Shown here: piece by piece, positions 36,357 through 46,037 of the stretch | How positions within the stretch are numbered: position 1 is the stretch's first letter | Layout of the letters: every line of letters begins with the position of its first letter | NCBI RefSeq assembly: GCF_000275725.1 | Contig: NZ_AJTS01000013.1 | Coordinates: 25,242 to 89,241, forward strand | Reading direction: 5' to 3' | DNA length: 64,000 nucleotides | DNA from: Vreelandella stevensii S18214 | Lineage (GTDB): Bacteria > Pseudomonadota > Gammaproteobacteria > Pseudomonadales > Halomonadaceae | Translations under genes and position numbers: made by a program | The notes under the pieces: model-generated | Database searches by the model: none | Told to the model about the DNA's origin: nothing | What the model saw: only the letters and a program-made list of their open reading frames with translations

Positions 36357-37219
36357 GGTACGCCTTCATCCATCAGCATCGTCAGGCATTCAGCATCCAG
36401 CGCATGTGCGCGGTCCTCGGCGTCGCCCGCAGCGGCTACTACGCCTGGCGACAGCGCGATGCCGCGCCGTCATCCAGACGCCGTCAGCAGGCGGTTCTCG
36501 ATCAGCGTGTGGCCGAGGCTTATCACCATCGGAAGGGGCGCTCAGGCGCCCCCAGATTGGCGCTGGACCTACGTGACGATGGCCTGCCAGTAGACCGCAA
36601 GACCGTCGCCGCCAGCCTCCAGCGGCAAGGCCTACGTGCCAAGGCAGCCCGCAAGTTCAAGGCCACGACGAACTCTCGGCACACGCTGCCAGTGGCACCG
36701 AACCTGCTGGAGCAGGACTTCACCGCGACGGCGCCGAACCAGAAGTGGGTCGGCGACATTACGTACCTGGCAACCGGCGAAGGGTGGCTCTATCTGGCCG
36801 TATTGATCGACCTGTACTCACGCAAGGTGGTGGGCTGGGCGATGAGTGAGCGGATGACCGCCGACTTGGTCGGTGATGCCCTGAAAATGGCCTTGTGGCG
36901 CCGTAAGATGCCCAAGGGAGTGGTCGTGCATAGTGACCGTGGCAGCCAATATTGCTCGACGTTGTACCAGTCGCTGCTGACCCGGCACCATCTCCGGTGC
37001 AGCATGAGTGCCAAAGGCAACTGCTACGACAATGCCTGTGCCGAGAGCTTCTTCCACAGCCTCAAGGTCGAGGCGATCCATGGCGAACGCTTCGAGACCC
37101 GGGAGGCCATGCGGCGGCAGGTGTTCGAGTACATTGAACTGGACTACAACCGGCAACGCCGGCACAGTGCGATTGGGCTGATCAGCCCGGAGGCCTTCGA
37201 GGCCCGAATGATCGCTTAG
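36353..37219 (+). CDS. IS3-family transposase OrfB (DDE integrase domain)
   Basis: A 288-residue rve integrase-domain protein. The N-terminal HTH_21 region ([17 protein letters not shown]) leads into the catalytic core: first Asp in [19 protein letters not shown], second in [12 protein letters not shown] and Glu in [14 protein letters not shown], with the conserved [11 protein letters not shown] tail. It starts with GTG overlapping the orfA stop, and is probably made mainly as an OrfAB frameshift fusion. Intact. Confidence 0.93.
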   Translation: MRYAFIHQHRQAFSIQRMCAVLGVARSGYYAWRQRDAAPSSRRRQQAVLDQRVAEAYHHRKGRSGAPRLALDLRDDGLPVDRKTVAASLQRQGLRAKAARKFKATTNSRHTLPVAPNLLEQDFTATAPNQKWVGDITYLATGEGWLYLAVLIDLYSRKVVGWAMSERMTADLVGDALKMALWRRKMPKGVVVHSDRGSQYCSTLYQSLLTRHHLRCSMSAKGNCYDNACAESFFHSLKVEAIHGERFETREAMRRQVFEYIELDYNRQRRHSAIGLISPEAFEARMIA

Positions 37220-37249
37220 ACCGGTGTCCACCAGTGCTGGGTAAGATCA

Positions 37250-37409
37250 TATATGTCCTTTGGATCGCGAGTAGTTCCTCGGGGGTGGGTTCGCTAAGCG
37301 CGATCCAGCAGAAGCCCGAGCGACTCTCGCCCAACTTGACGTGCTCATCGAGCGCGATTTCGCGAACTCGCTTGCCTTCGTTGTAATAATAGGCGGCGAT
37401 GATGCTCAT
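37250..37409 (-). pseudogene. corA: corA, 5' part
   Basis: The first about 53 codons of corA (MSIIAAYYYNEGKRVREIAL.. to ..EELLAIQRTY) before the IS3 element. Its ATG overlaps the stop of the GST gene upstream (ATGA, 37406-37409), showing that corA belonged to the msrB-msrA-GST transcription unit. Confidence 0.88.
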
Positions 37410-38110
37410 GCTGGCCTCGCGGGAATGTGGAGGCCACGCTGGACGGCCGGTCGAGCCAGCCCGCGTCCAAGCCATGCGCGGACGTTCGAAAAGCTGCTGA
37501 GGCCAAGGATGTCACCCGCAGCGTAGAATTCCACCAGCGCATTCACCCAGCCGAGCGTCGCGATGTCCGCGATCGAATAGTCGTCGACGATCCAGTCGCG
37601 GCCTTCCAGCCGGCGATCCAGAATCCCCAGCAGACGCGTGGATTCGTCGATAAAGCGCTGTTGCGGCCGCTTGTCCTCATAGTCCTTGCCGCCAAATCGC
37701 AGGAAGAAGCCGAGCTGACCGAACATCGGCCCGATGGCCGACATCTGAAAGAACACCCACGCTAGGGTCTCGTAACGCTGGCCTGGTTCGGTGGAGATGA
37801 ACTGACCCGTCTTGTCGGCCAGATAGAGGAGGATCGCACCGGATTCCCATAAGGCGATGGGTCTACCGTCAGGGCCAGCCGGATCGATGATCGCCGGTAT
37901 GCGTCCGTTCGGGTTCAGCGACACGAACGCCGGATCCTTCGACTCGTTGTTCGAGATGTCGATCAGGTGGGGCTCGTACGCCAGGCCAGTCTCCTCAAGC
38001 ATGATCGAGACCTTGACGCCATTGGGCGTAGGGGCTGCGTAGAGTTGCAGGCGATCGGGATGAGATGCCGGCCAGCGCTGCGTGATCGGAAAGGACGAGA
38101 GGTCTGGCAT
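37406..38110 (-). CDS. Glutathione S-transferase (YghU/YfcG-like)
   Basis: A 234-residue GST. The thioredoxin domain has QLYAAPTPNGVKVSIMLEETG (the TPNGxK motif of the nu-class YghU/YfcG enzymes) and LNPNGRIPAIID; glutathione contact is at LWESGAILLYLADKTG. These enzymes have disulfide reductase or peroxidase activity with glutathione. The ATG at 38110 is the conserved start; an upstream extension has no homology. It lies between msrA and corA in a minus-strand operon. Confidence 0.88.
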   Translation of the reverse strand: MPDLSSFPITQRWPASHPDRLQLYAAPTPNGVKVSIMLEETGLAYEPHLIDISNNESKDPAFVSLNPNGRIPAIIDPAGPDGRPIALWESGAILLYLADKTGQFISTEPGQRYETLAWVFFQMSAIGPMFGQLGFFLRFGGKDYEDKRPQQRFIDESTRLLGILDRRLEGRDWIVDDYSIADIATLGWVNALVEFYAAGDILGLSSFSNVRAWLGRGLARPAVQRGLHIPARPA

Positions 38111-38250
38111 AAATCTGCGATCCTGGTGTTGCGATGGCGACTGACTGGAACGAGCCGTCACTCTGAAGTAGGGTTCGATGACCGCGTCGCTGAACGACGC
38201 GGTCACGAAGATTGCGGACCGGATCGGCGCAGTGGCAACGGCAGTGAAGC

Positions 38251-38790
38251 CTATTCCGCCGCGGTCCCGGCCGCTGGCTGTACGTCGTCAACCTTTTGGC
38301 GCTTCGGAAGCACCCAGCCGGGACGGACGAAGTGGCAGGTGTAGCCGCCCGGGCGCTTCTCCAGATAATCCTGGTGATCGGGCTCGGCCTCCCAGAACTC
38401 GCCGACCGGCTGGACCTCGGTCACCACTTTGCCATCCCACAGCCCCGAGGCATCCACATCGGCGATCGTATCCTCGGCGACGCGCTTCTGCTCCTCGTCG
38501 ACATAATAGATGCCCGACCGGTAGGAGAGCCCACGATCATTGCCCTGGCGGTTCAGCGTCGTCGGATCGTGGATCTGGAAGAAGAATTCCAGGATGTTCC
38601 GGTAGCTCGTCACTGTCGGGTCGAAGACAATCTCGATCCCCTCGGCATGCGTGCCGTGATTACGATACGTGGCGTTCGGAATATCGCCGCCCGTGTAACC
38701 CACACGGGTCGAGATGATGCCGGGCCGCTTGCGGATTAGGTCCTGCATGCCCCAGAAACATCCTCCTGCGAGAACAGCGCGCTGATGCAT
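38251..38790 (-). CDS. msrA: Peptide methionine-S-sulfoxide reductase
   Basis: A 179-residue MsrA with the catalytic motif [10 protein letters not shown] at the N-terminus, [22 protein letters not shown] and the recycling region near the C-terminus. It reduces the S-epimer of methionine sulfoxide in oxidised proteins. The ATG is one base after the msrB stop, so the pair is translated as a unit. No signal peptide, so cytoplasmic. Confidence 0.94.
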   Translation of the reverse strand: MHQRAVLAGGCFWGMQDLIRKRPGIISTRVGYTGGDIPNATYRNHGTHAEGIEIVFDPTVTSYRNILEFFFQIHDPTTLNRQGNDRGLSYRSGIYYVDEEQKRVAEDTIADVDASGLWDGKVVTEVQPVGEFWEAEPDHQDYLEKRPGGYTCHFVRPGWVLPKRQKVDDVQPAAGTAAE

Positions 38791-38791
38791 G

Positions 38792-39235
38792 TTAAGCCTC
38801 CTCTACTTGATCGAGATATTCACCGTATCCCTCGGACTCCATCTCGTCGCGCGGGATGAAGCGAAGGGACGCTGAGTTGATGCAGTACCGCAGACCGCCG
38901 CGGTCGGAAGGACCATCGGGGAACACATGGCCGAGATGACTGTCTGCGTGTACTGACCTGACCTCCGTCCGGACCATGCCGTGTGCGCTGTCCCGCACCT
39001 CGTTCACGTTTGCCGAAACGATCGGCTTGGTGAAGCTGGGCCAGCCAGTACCCGAATCGAACTTGTCCGTCGAAGCGAACAGTGGCTCTCCCGACACTAT
39101 GTCGACGTAGATGCCAGGCTCCTTGTTGTCGTTGTACTCGCCCGTGAAGGGCCTTTCGGTGCCCGCCTCCTGGGTAATTCGGTGTTGCTCGGGAGTCAGG
39201 TGGTCGATTGCTGTCTGTGACTTTTCAAACTTCAT
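38792..39235 (-). CDS. msrB: Peptide methionine-R-sulfoxide reductase
   Basis: A 147-residue SelR protein. The landmarks are [30 protein letters not shown] and the catalytic Cys in [11 protein letters not shown]. The paired CxxC zinc sites of many MsrBs are missing (positions occupied by GEPLFAS and others), so this is a zinc-free type. It reduces the R-epimer and is the first gene of the minus-strand redox operon. The ATG at 39235 is chosen over the upstream METV start for its position relative to homologues. Confidence 0.93.
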   Translation of the reverse strand: MKFEKSQTAIDHLTPEQHRITQEAGTERPFTGEYNDNKEPGIYVDIVSGEPLFASTDKFDSGTGWPSFTKPIVSANVNEVRDSAHGMVRTEVRSVHADSHLGHVFPDGPSDRGGLRYCINSASLRFIPRDEMESEGYGEYLDQVEEA

Positions 39236-39662
39236 TACAGTCTCCAATACTTATCTAGAGGGCCAGGCACGCTACCGCTAATTTTTTATGTCTCCTGATT
39301 TGCTCCTACAATGGTAGTGGGATGGCAAACGAGGTTTTACTAAGTGTTGGAAAATTAGAGATTTAAATTTCGCGTCTATTAATTCTAGCGCAACTGAGTG
39401 GTTAAGCAAGTACGTAATCAGTAAATATTAAAAAAATAACACAAAAGCACGATTATATAATACAGTGTTGTTGGCGCTGATGGAAAATTGACCCACCCTG
39501 CCGATTGAAATTTGACCCAGGGCGGATTGCTGATTTTGTTACCAGCAACTGTGGATAAGTCTACCAGCGCAGCTGCTGTTGCCCCCACTCCTTCGCTAGC
39601 CCAGTTCAGTTGTTTAAGACCTGCCACACGCAGCCATGTAGCAGGCCGTCGTCGCCATGAAA

Positions 39663-40466
39663 TCAGAACGGCTCATCGTCCTCCGGTTCCTGGCCGCCCT
39701 TACGCTTTCGCTCCCGTGATTTGATCTTGGCCTGGGCCGCCAAGCTACTGTGTTGCAGGCGATAGGACTCGTTACCGGTTTCGACGATGTGGCAGTGGTG
39801 GGTCAGCCGATCCAGCAGGGCGGTGGTCATCTTGGCGTCGCCGAACACGCTCGACCATTCGGCGAAGCTCAGGTTGGTGGTGATCACCACGCTGGTGTGT
39901 TCGTACAGCTTGGATAGCAGGTGAAACAGCAACGCACCGCCGGCCTGGCTGAAGGGCAGATAACCCAGTTCGTCGAGGATGACCAGATCCATGCGCAGCA
40001 GAGCTTGGGCGATCCGCCCGGCTTTGCCGTCGTGCTTTTCGCGCTCCAGCAGATTGACCAGATCGACCGTGGAGTAGAAGCGCACGCGCTTGCCGTGCCG
40101 GGTGATGCCGGACACGGCCAGCGCAGTGGCCAGGTGGGTTTTACCGGTGCCAGGCCCACCGATCAGCACCACGTTCTGCGCGGTGTCGGTAAAGGCCAGA
40201 CTGGCCAGTTCGCTGATCAAACGAGCGTCTGCGCTGGAGGCGCTGAAGTCGAAGCCGGCCAGGTCGCGGTGCATCGGCAGCTTGGCCATGTTCATCTGGT
40301 GGCTCACCGAGCGCATGGCGCGATCTGTGTGCTCTTGTTCCAGCAGGTGTTCGAGCAGCCACTTGGACGAGGCTGTGTTCGACTCACCCTGCGCAGTCAA
40401 CTCCGCCCAGGCCGTGGCCATGCCGTGCAGGCGCAGCTCCTTGAGTTCCGCCATCAAATCACGCAT
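39663..40466 (-). CDS. istB: IS21-family ATPase IstB
   Basis: A 267-residue AAA+ helper ATPase. Walker A is [14 protein letters not shown] near residue 105, Walker B is [13 protein letters not shown], and there is a DnaC-like sensor segment. It directs IstA to target DNA. It overlaps the end of istA by 8 bases; the ATG at 40466 gives the conserved start [16 protein letters not shown]. Confidence 0.94.
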   Translation of the reverse strand: MRDLMAELKELRLHGMATAWAELTAQGESNTASSKWLLEHLLEQEHTDRAMRSVSHQMNMAKLPMHRDLAGFDFSASSADARLISELASLAFTDTAQNVVLIGGPGTGKTHLATALAVSGITRHGKRVRFYSTVDLVNLLEREKHDGKAGRIAQALLRMDLVILDELGYLPFSQAGGALLFHLLSKLYEHTSVVITTNLSFAEWSSVFGDAKMTTALLDRLTHHCHIVETGNESYRLQHSSLAAQAKIKSRERKRKGGQEPEDDEPF

Positions 40467-41967
40467 GACCGATCTCCTCGGTCTGGCCACGCAGGCGGTC
40501 GTAGCGCGCCGTGTTAGCGACGGGGGCTTCCTTGAGCGACAAGTGGGTTTCGACGCTGGGTGGTGGTTCGGTCGCGGCCAGGCGCGCCACGACATTGAGG
40601 ATGTGTTCGGCGCTCAGGCTGCCGCTTTCCAGTACCAGCTCAACAGCCACCAGCACCGCATCGAGCCCGGCGACCGGTACGGCAGCCAGAACTTGCGCCA
40701 TGATCCGGTCACCGCCGGCATGACGCCCCAGACCGTGCTTAAGCTGACGCAGCGGCGCCGGCAGATCAGCAAAGGGCGCGCCGTTGCGCAGCGCACCGGG
40801 CTTGCGTTCGATCAGCGGGAGGTAGTGCTGCCAGTCATAGCTGACCTGGTCGCGATCCAGCAAGCGGACATGGCTGGCGATCAGCGCGTCGTCAGCCACC
40901 ACCTCGATTCGCGTCGGATACAAACGGCTGCTGACCCACTTACCCGCATACTCACACGGCACCGAGTAGCGGTTGCGCCCGACGCTGACCAGGCAGGTGC
41001 TGGAGACCCGCGCAGGCCGCTCGACGTAACCGTCGAATGGCGCTGGCACAGGCATCAGTTCAGCGCGCTCCAACTCCAGCACTTCGGCCACACTCAGCCC
41101 GCTGTATTGAGGGTGCGTCAGCTCGTTCCAAAGCGCGCGGCAGCGCTGGCCCAGCCAGGCATTGAGTTCCTCGAAGGAGTGAAACTGGCAGTCCTGGGCG
41201 TCTAGCCAGATACGCCTGCGGCTGTCTTGCACGTTCTTTTCAACGATGCCCTTTTCCCAACCAGCGGCGACGTTGCAGAAGTCCGGATCGAACAGGTAAT
41301 GCGCGCACATCACCGCAAAGCGCGCATTCACCGCCCGGCCTTTGCCCTTATTGACCTTGTCGACGGCGGTCTTCATGTTGTCGTAGATGCCCCGGCGCGG
41401 CACGCCGCCCAAGGAGCCGAACGAGCGTGTATGGGCGTCAAATAACATCTCATGGCCCTGGCTCGGATACGCCACAAGCCAGAACGCACGGCTGGCACAC
41501 AGCTTCAGATGTGCCACCTGCATACGCCGGTAAATGCCGCCGACCAGCAAGCCTTCCTCGCTCCAGTCAAACTGAAACGCCTCGCCAAGAGCAAAGGTCA
41601 GCGGCACAAAGGCCTGCGACGCCTTGCCCTGTCCCCCTCGCCAGGCACGGATAAACGCGATGAGCTGGCTGTAGCCACCGTCATAACCTTCGGCTTTGAT
41701 TTGCGCCAACAGCGCCTTGGCACTGCGCCGCTGTTGCTTGGGCCGCAGCGAATCGGCTTTTAGCGCCTGCTCCAGCGTGGCGTGAAAAGGGCTGAGTTTG
41801 TTGAAGATCGCGCGGCGTTGGTAGACCGGCGGCTTGGCCTCAGGTGCTCTGACCCACTTGCGAATCGTGTTGCGCGCCAACCCGGTGCGCTTGGCTATCT
41901 CATGCAGCGACAGCTTGTCGCGGAAATACATCCGGCGAATTTTGCCCATCATTTCCATACTGATCAC
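40459..41967 (-). CDS. istA: IS21-family transposase IstA
   Basis: A 502-residue transposase with an N-terminal HTH ([21 protein letters not shown]), the rve catalytic core with Asp in FQFDWSEEG, the second Asp in [13 protein letters not shown] and the Glu in [16 protein letters not shown], and a C-terminal Mu-type beta domain. Full length and intact. Confidence 0.94.
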   Translation of the reverse strand: MISMEMMGKIRRMYFRDKLSLHEIAKRTGLARNTIRKWVRAPEAKPPVYQRRAIFNKLSPFHATLEQALKADSLRPKQQRRSAKALLAQIKAEGYDGGYSQLIAFIRAWRGGQGKASQAFVPLTFALGEAFQFDWSEEGLLVGGIYRRMQVAHLKLCASRAFWLVAYPSQGHEMLFDAHTRSFGSLGGVPRRGIYDNMKTAVDKVNKGKGRAVNARFAVMCAHYLFDPDFCNVAAGWEKGIVEKNVQDSRRRIWLDAQDCQFHSFEELNAWLGQRCRALWNELTHPQYSGLSVAEVLELERAELMPVPAPFDGYVERPARVSSTCLVSVGRNRYSVPCEYAGKWVSSRLYPTRIEVVADDALIASHVRLLDRDQVSYDWQHYLPLIERKPGALRNGAPFADLPAPLRQLKHGLGRHAGGDRIMAQVLAAVPVAGLDAVLVAVELVLESGSLSAEHILNVVARLAATEPPPSVETHLSLKEAPVANTARYDRLRGQTEEIGHA

Positions 41968-42073
41968 CCTGTGTTCTCCTGCTCAAAAATTGAGCAGAAG
42001 CAGTTGAACACCTGGGTCAGTTTTCAGTCGGCAGAACAGCCTCTACTGGGTCAGTTTTCGGTCAGCGGCAACA

Positions 42074-42193
42074 TTCCTGGTCGACAGTAAGGGCATCATT
42101 CGCTACAAGCACGTCGGCGTTATAGATGAGACGGTGTGGCGTGAACAGCTTGCAGATCTTTATCAAGGTCTGGTGCAGGAGGGCACGCAATGA
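42074..42193 (+). pseudogene. ccmG: ccmG/dsbE, C-terminal remnant
   Basis: Forty codons in frame from the IS21 end: FLVDSKGIIRYKHVGVIDE.., the C-terminus of the CcmG (DsbE) thioredoxin-like reductase of cytochrome c maturation. The CxxC part is missing, removed or displaced by the IS21 element. Its stop overlaps the ccmH start (ATGA), the normal ccm operon junction. Confidence 0.85.
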
Positions 42194-42663
42194 GCCGGTT
42201 TCTATGTGGAACTCTCTTAGTGTTGTGTTCCGCTAGTGCCGCCCAAGCTGCCATCGATGCTTACGCGTTCAAGGATGAGGTCGAACGCGCCCGGTACACC
42301 GAGTTGACCCGGGAACTGCGTTGTCCGAAATGTCAGAACCAGGATATCGCAGACTCCAATGCCCCCATCGCCGCCGATCTGCGAAAAGAGATCTTTCGCA
42401 TGCTCGATGAAGGTCAGAGTAATCAGCAGATCATCGACTTCATGGTCGATCGCTATGGCGAATTCGTGCGCTACAAACCTGAGCTGAACAGCCACACCTG
42501 GTTGCTCTGGTTTGGGCCTGGCGGTTTGTTGTTGGGCGGTGTGTGGGTGATTTACTTGATCGTTGCACGTCATCGTGGTCGGCATGGCGATGATGTTGAG
42601 GTGTTTTCTGACCAAGAGCGTCAACGGCTCCTCCTCCTATTGGGTAAAGAATCTAATGATTGA
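42190..42663 (+). CDS. ccmH: Cytochrome c maturation protein CcmH
   Basis: A 157-residue membrane-anchored periplasmic thiol protein. The signal peptide is [20 protein letters not shown], the active motif is [17 protein letters not shown] (LRCxxCQ near residue 47), and there is one C-terminal membrane helix ([20 protein letters not shown]). It reduces apocytochrome c or CcmG/haem-ligation disulfides with CcmI. It is detached here from ccmABCDEF. Confidence 0.92.
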   Translation: MSRFLCGTLLVLCSASAAQAAIDAYAFKDEVERARYTELTRELRCPKCQNQDIADSNAPIAADLRKEIFRMLDEGQSNQQIIDFMVDRYGEFVRYKPELNSHTWLLWFGPGGLLLGGVWVIYLIVARHRGRHGDDVEVFSDQERQRLLLLLGKESND

Positions 42664-43867
42664 TTTCTGGCTATGGGTCGGCCTGCTGTTGCTGGTTGCC
42701 CTCAGTTTCGTGCTAATCCCTGTGTTGTTTGTACGTCGTGCCCAAAGCGAAGAAGATCGCACCGCTTTTTACGTGGCGCTGTATCAGGAACGCCTGGCGG
42801 AGCTACAGCTTCAGCAAGGGGACGGAGTGATGTCTCCTGCGCAAAAAAACAGTGCCCGCTCTGAGGCGGACCGCGAATTGCTGGCGGACACCGAAGGAGC
42901 TGGCCTCGAACGTTTTTCGACTACAGGCAAGCCGCTACCAGTATTCGTGGCTTTCTTGATACCGGCGCTGGGGCTCGCGCTGTACCTGCATTTTGGCGCC
43001 AGCGACAAAGTCGAGCTGGTTCGTGAGTTCGCCCAGCCTCCCGGTTCACTCGCGCAAATGAACGACCGTCTGGAACGCGCGGTTAACGCCCAACCGGAGT
43101 CAGCTGAGAACGCTTATAACCTGGCCCAAAACTACATGGCTCAAGGGAGGCCCGACGATGCCGCTAGAATGTTCGAACGAACGGTGTCACTGGCCGGTCG
43201 CCGACCGGAGTTATTAGGCGAGTGGGCTAAAGCATTGTATTTCTCTAACAACAAAATGTGGTCTCCGCCAATCAAGGCGCTGACAGATGAAGCTTTAAAT
43301 GGAAATCCGGGTGAGCTCCAGAGCTTGAGTCTCATAGGTCTGGCTGCGTTTGAAGAGCATCGTTACCAAGATGCTTTAAAATATTGGCATCACGCATTAG
43401 CAGAGATGGGTTCCGACCATCCGTCACACGCTGCTTTAGTACAGGCCATTGGAAAGGCAAGAAACGGTCTTTCAGCGGATGAAAAAAACAACAATTTGAC
43501 GATTAACCATGTTGCTGGCTTGCCACCAACACCGCTCAAGGTACGGGTGGACATTTCCCCGGAAATTTTCGAAAAGGTCGCTTTGGATGACAGTGTGTTC
43601 GTTTTCGTACAGACGCTATCGGGCTCCAAGGTACCTCTCGCTACCATACGACTTAAGGTCTCAAGTCTGCCGGCCGAGGTGGAGTTTTCAGGCGCTGATG
43701 CAATAGTTACCAGCAACACCTTATCGCAGACAGCCGCGATTCAAGTGACTGCTAGGGTCTCTAGGGGAGGGAAGAGTAGGTCGGGGGAATGGTTGGGCCG
43801 AAGCTCGACGACATTAAATTCGAAGAGCGCTAGGCTGAAGCTTACGATCAACCTTCCGGATATCTGA
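42656..43867 (+). CDS. ccmI: Cytochrome c maturation protein CcmI
   Basis: A 403-residue protein with two N-terminal membrane helices ([17 protein letters not shown] near residue 2 and [19 protein letters not shown] near 96), then a periplasmic TPR domain ([26 protein letters not shown]) and a beta-rich C-terminal domain. It presents apocytochromes to the haem ligation complex. It overlaps ccmH by 8 bases (ATGATTGA). The rest of the ccm operon is missing from this locus, so its function depends on ccm genes elsewhere. Confidence 0.86.
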   Translation: MIDFWLWVGLLLLVALSFVLIPVLFVRRAQSEEDRTAFYVALYQERLAELQLQQGDGVMSPAQKNSARSEADRELLADTEGAGLERFSTTGKPLPVFVAFLIPALGLALYLHFGASDKVELVREFAQPPGSLAQMNDRLERAVNAQPESAENAYNLAQNYMAQGRPDDAARMFERTVSLAGRRPELLGEWAKALYFSNNKMWSPPIKALTDEALNGNPGELQSLSLIGLAAFEEHRYQDALKYWHHALAEMGSDHPSHAALVQAIGKARNGLSADEKNNNLTINHVAGLPPTPLKVRVDISPEIFEKVALDDSVFVFVQTLSGSKVPLATIRLKVSSLPAEVEFSGADAIVTSNTLSQTAAIQVTARVSRGGKSRSGEWLGRSSTTLNSKSARLKLTINLPDI

Positions 43868-44105
43868 TCGACTGCACCGCAAAGTGCTGTTGCCAGGTAC
43901 TGTAAAATAGAAGAGTGAGCACTTGATTTGCTGGTGCTTTCAAACTACGGTGTTGTTTTTTTAACAGCCGAACTGGAAAGGGAGGCTGAGCTGCTCAGTG
44001 ATCACTTTATCCGTTGGCTGATTTACGCCGGCATGTTCGCTACAGGCACTGAACGACAACGCAGATGGTATGGTCTGTGCGTTCTGACTCGTCAAGGATC
44101 GGCCA

Positions 44106-44951
44106 ATGGATCGTTTGTCTAATTTGCTCTCGCGGTTCGGCGTGCGGGCCAATCTGTTCTATGACGGCGACCTATGCGGCTCTGCATCTTACGATGGCGC
44201 CGAGCGGCGAGGTTATATCCATCTGCTTCAGGCCGGCAGCGTGACGTTGCTTGGTCCCGATCGCAAGGATTTGCAGCTCACTCGCCCTAGCTTGATTTTT
44301 ATGCCACGCCCCGCCAAGCATCAATTGTTTGCGGGTGAGTCCGATGGCGCAAAGTTGTTGTGTGCTTCCATGGAGTTTGAGGGCGGAATTGATAATCCTT
44401 TGTCGGCTTCATTACCGGACTGTTTGGTGCTCGCACTCGATGATCTGCCCATGCTGGCAGACACGTTGGAGTGGATGTTTGCCGAGGCGGCAAATGTGCA
44501 TTGTGGAAGGGAAGCCGCGCTTGAGCGCTTATTTGAGCTCCTAATCATTCTGTTGCTCCGTTACCTGCTCGATCATCACCAGTTGCGCACCGGAATGATG
44601 GCTGGACTGGCCGACATGCGGCTTGCCCGATCGCTTTTACAGATGCACAACTCCCCGGAACATGCCTGGTCAATAGCAGAGCTGGCCAGTGAGTCAAATA
44701 TGTCACGCGCTGCGTATGCCGTGCATTTCAAGAGTGTCATCGGACAGACGCCTGCTGATTATTTGTTGAGTTGGCGAGTTAGCCTGGCTCAGAAGCTGAT
44801 GCGAGAAGGGCGCTCGATTACGCTGATTGCAGCTCAAGTCGGCTACGAAAGTCCTTCGGCGCTGTCTCGCGCATTTAGACGCAAGACGGGGTTGAGCCCT
44901 CGTGACTGGTTGAAAGATCTGGCGGGGGAAAATGATGGCAAAAAGGCCTAA
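44106..44951 (+). CDS. rclR: RclR-like AraC-family regulator (reactive chlorine sensor type)
   Basis: A 281-residue protein with an N-terminal cupin (AraC_6) domain and C-terminal AraC HTH pair (SIAELASESNMSRAAYAVHFKSV and ITLIAAQVGYESPSALSRAFRR). In the sensor domain Cys24 and Cys86 and His39 and His72 fall at positions matching the redox-active Cys21/Cys89 and the His42/His75 pair of E. coli RclR. This supports a hypochlorite-sensing activator. It is convergent with the adjacent RclC-like gene. The symbol is by similarity and context; other cupin-AraC regulators remain possible. Confidence 0.7.
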   Translation: MDRLSNLLSRFGVRANLFYDGDLCGSASYDGAERRGYIHLLQAGSVTLLGPDRKDLQLTRPSLIFMPRPAKHQLFAGESDGAKLLCASMEFEGGIDNPLSASLPDCLVLALDDLPMLADTLEWMFAEAANVHCGREAALERLFELLIILLLRYLLDHHQLRTGMMAGLADMRLARSLLQMHNSPEHAWSIAELASESNMSRAAYAVHFKSVIGQTPADYLLSWRVSLAQKLMREGRSITLIAAQVGYESPSALSRAFRRKTGLSPRDWLKDLAGENDGKKA

Positions 44952-44980
44952 GGCATTACTGCCTTAAGCCATTGAAAAAA

Positions 44981-45499
44981 TTATGCATTAATTTTACGTT
45001 TTTCCAGTTCAACCAGCGAATGGCCTGCCACAAATATCGAAACAGCAAGCAACCCTAAGTCTTTAAGCAGAAACTGACCTGGCGCAACGGAAATCGCCGG
45101 AAACCCTAAACTAGGCTCAATGACGCCCGGAGTGGAAAACATAAAGCTAAGGGTTGTGAAGAACAGGCCTGCAGACAGAGCGCCTCCTACCACGGATAGT
45201 TTGGGCGACAGCATGCGGCCTGCGATCAGAGTGCCGATCGAAATCTCTAGTATGCCGAGCAGGCTGGAGAACATGTCGACCGAAAAAATGCTATACACCC
45301 ATCCCAAAAGCGGGCTGTTGCTCACCAGTGGAACCAGGCCCTCGGCCTCGTAGTGGGTAAATTTCATGCCGCCGAACCAGAAGTAAATAATAGCGAGAGC
45401 CAAGTACGCGCCATAGATACCTAGCCCCATAGTTTTGGTTCCAAGCGTTAAGTGGGCCTGTACGCTGGACTTCGAGTTTTCAATGCCTATGGTTTTCAT
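44981..45499 (-). CDS. rclC: RclC-like DUF417 inner-membrane protein
   Basis: A 172-residue DUF417 (YkgB/RclC) protein with four predicted membrane helices. The family pattern is clear: AIIYFWFGGMKFTHYEAEGLVPLVSNSPLLGW and the C-terminal SVAPGQFLLKDLGLLAVSIFVAGHSL. RclC is one of the RclR-controlled proteins protecting E. coli from hypochlorous acid, though its activity is unknown. It ends 29 bases from the end of the regulator gene. rclA and rclB are not present. Confidence 0.82.
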   Translation of the reverse strand: MKTIGIENSKSSVQAHLTLGTKTMGLGIYGAYLALAIIYFWFGGMKFTHYEAEGLVPLVSNSPLLGWVYSIFSVDMFSSLLGILEISIGTLIAGRMLSPKLSVVGGALSAGLFFTTLSFMFSTPGVIEPSLGFPAISVAPGQFLLKDLGLLAVSIFVAGHSLVELEKRKINA

Positions 45500-46037
45500 G
45501 TCTGAGCTTCCAGTAGTGAGTGAGAGTGTGTTGGCTGCCGAACGCCGTATGCGTTGGCGATGAGATGATTATGGCTGGCATCTCTAATCAAGAGGCATCA
45601 GAAAGTATTGATTTCAGTGCAGATCGTCTTGGGCGGTGCAATTCGCGATGAAGGGATCGCCGTGGAGAGCGATGAGTGCACTATTTCGATAAAGGAGTCG
45701 TTTTACATAGGTCGATGAAGCGCGTTGCGGCATCGCCTACTGTCATTTCTCAAATCTGACTATGGGGCTTGGGGCGAAGGGCGGCACTGACTAGGCTTAG
45801 AACAGCTACCAACTAGCCGCGCGGCCGCGATGCACAAAGAATGGTAACTGAGCCGTGAGTGCGGTGGGCGCCCGCATTTATTTCCAAACCCGACAGATAC
45901 ATCGATCTTCGACTTCAACCGGGCAGATAGCTGTTGCAGCAAGCCTATCAATCGACTTTGACGTGTTAAAGAGGATAGGTTTTCCAGGGTTGGGGAACAG
46001 CATGCCCTGCAGAACGACACACGTCACTTTTGTTAAT
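45500..46037. other. Gene-free region upstream of rclC
   Basis: 538 bp with no convincing gene; it should contain the rclC promoter on the minus strand. Short frames here have no motif. The right end abuts the IS1380 element. Confidence 0.55.

Larger units (their letters stand above)
35998..37249. mobile_element. IS3-family insertion sequence in corA
   Basis: A 1252-bp element with long imperfect inverted ends: left TGATCTTGCCCAGCA then GTGGACACC, right the complement of TGATCTTACCCAGCA then GTGGACACC. TG..CA termini are kept, and a 3-base TAT flanks both sides. It holds overlapping orfA and orfB with a slippery A-run between them, the IS3 arrangement. It splits corA. Confidence 0.9.
39469..42073. 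mobile_element. IS21-family insertion sequence
   Basis: A 2605-bp element bounded by inverted ends TGTTGGCGCTGATGGAAAA and, complementing the right end, TGTTGCCGCTGACCGAAAA. A second internal end-repeat with TGACCCAG occurs at each side, the multiple terminal repeats typical of IS21. It holds istA and istB. No target duplication is seen: the left flank ends AGTGT, the right begins TTCCT within ccmG. Confidence 0.92.
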
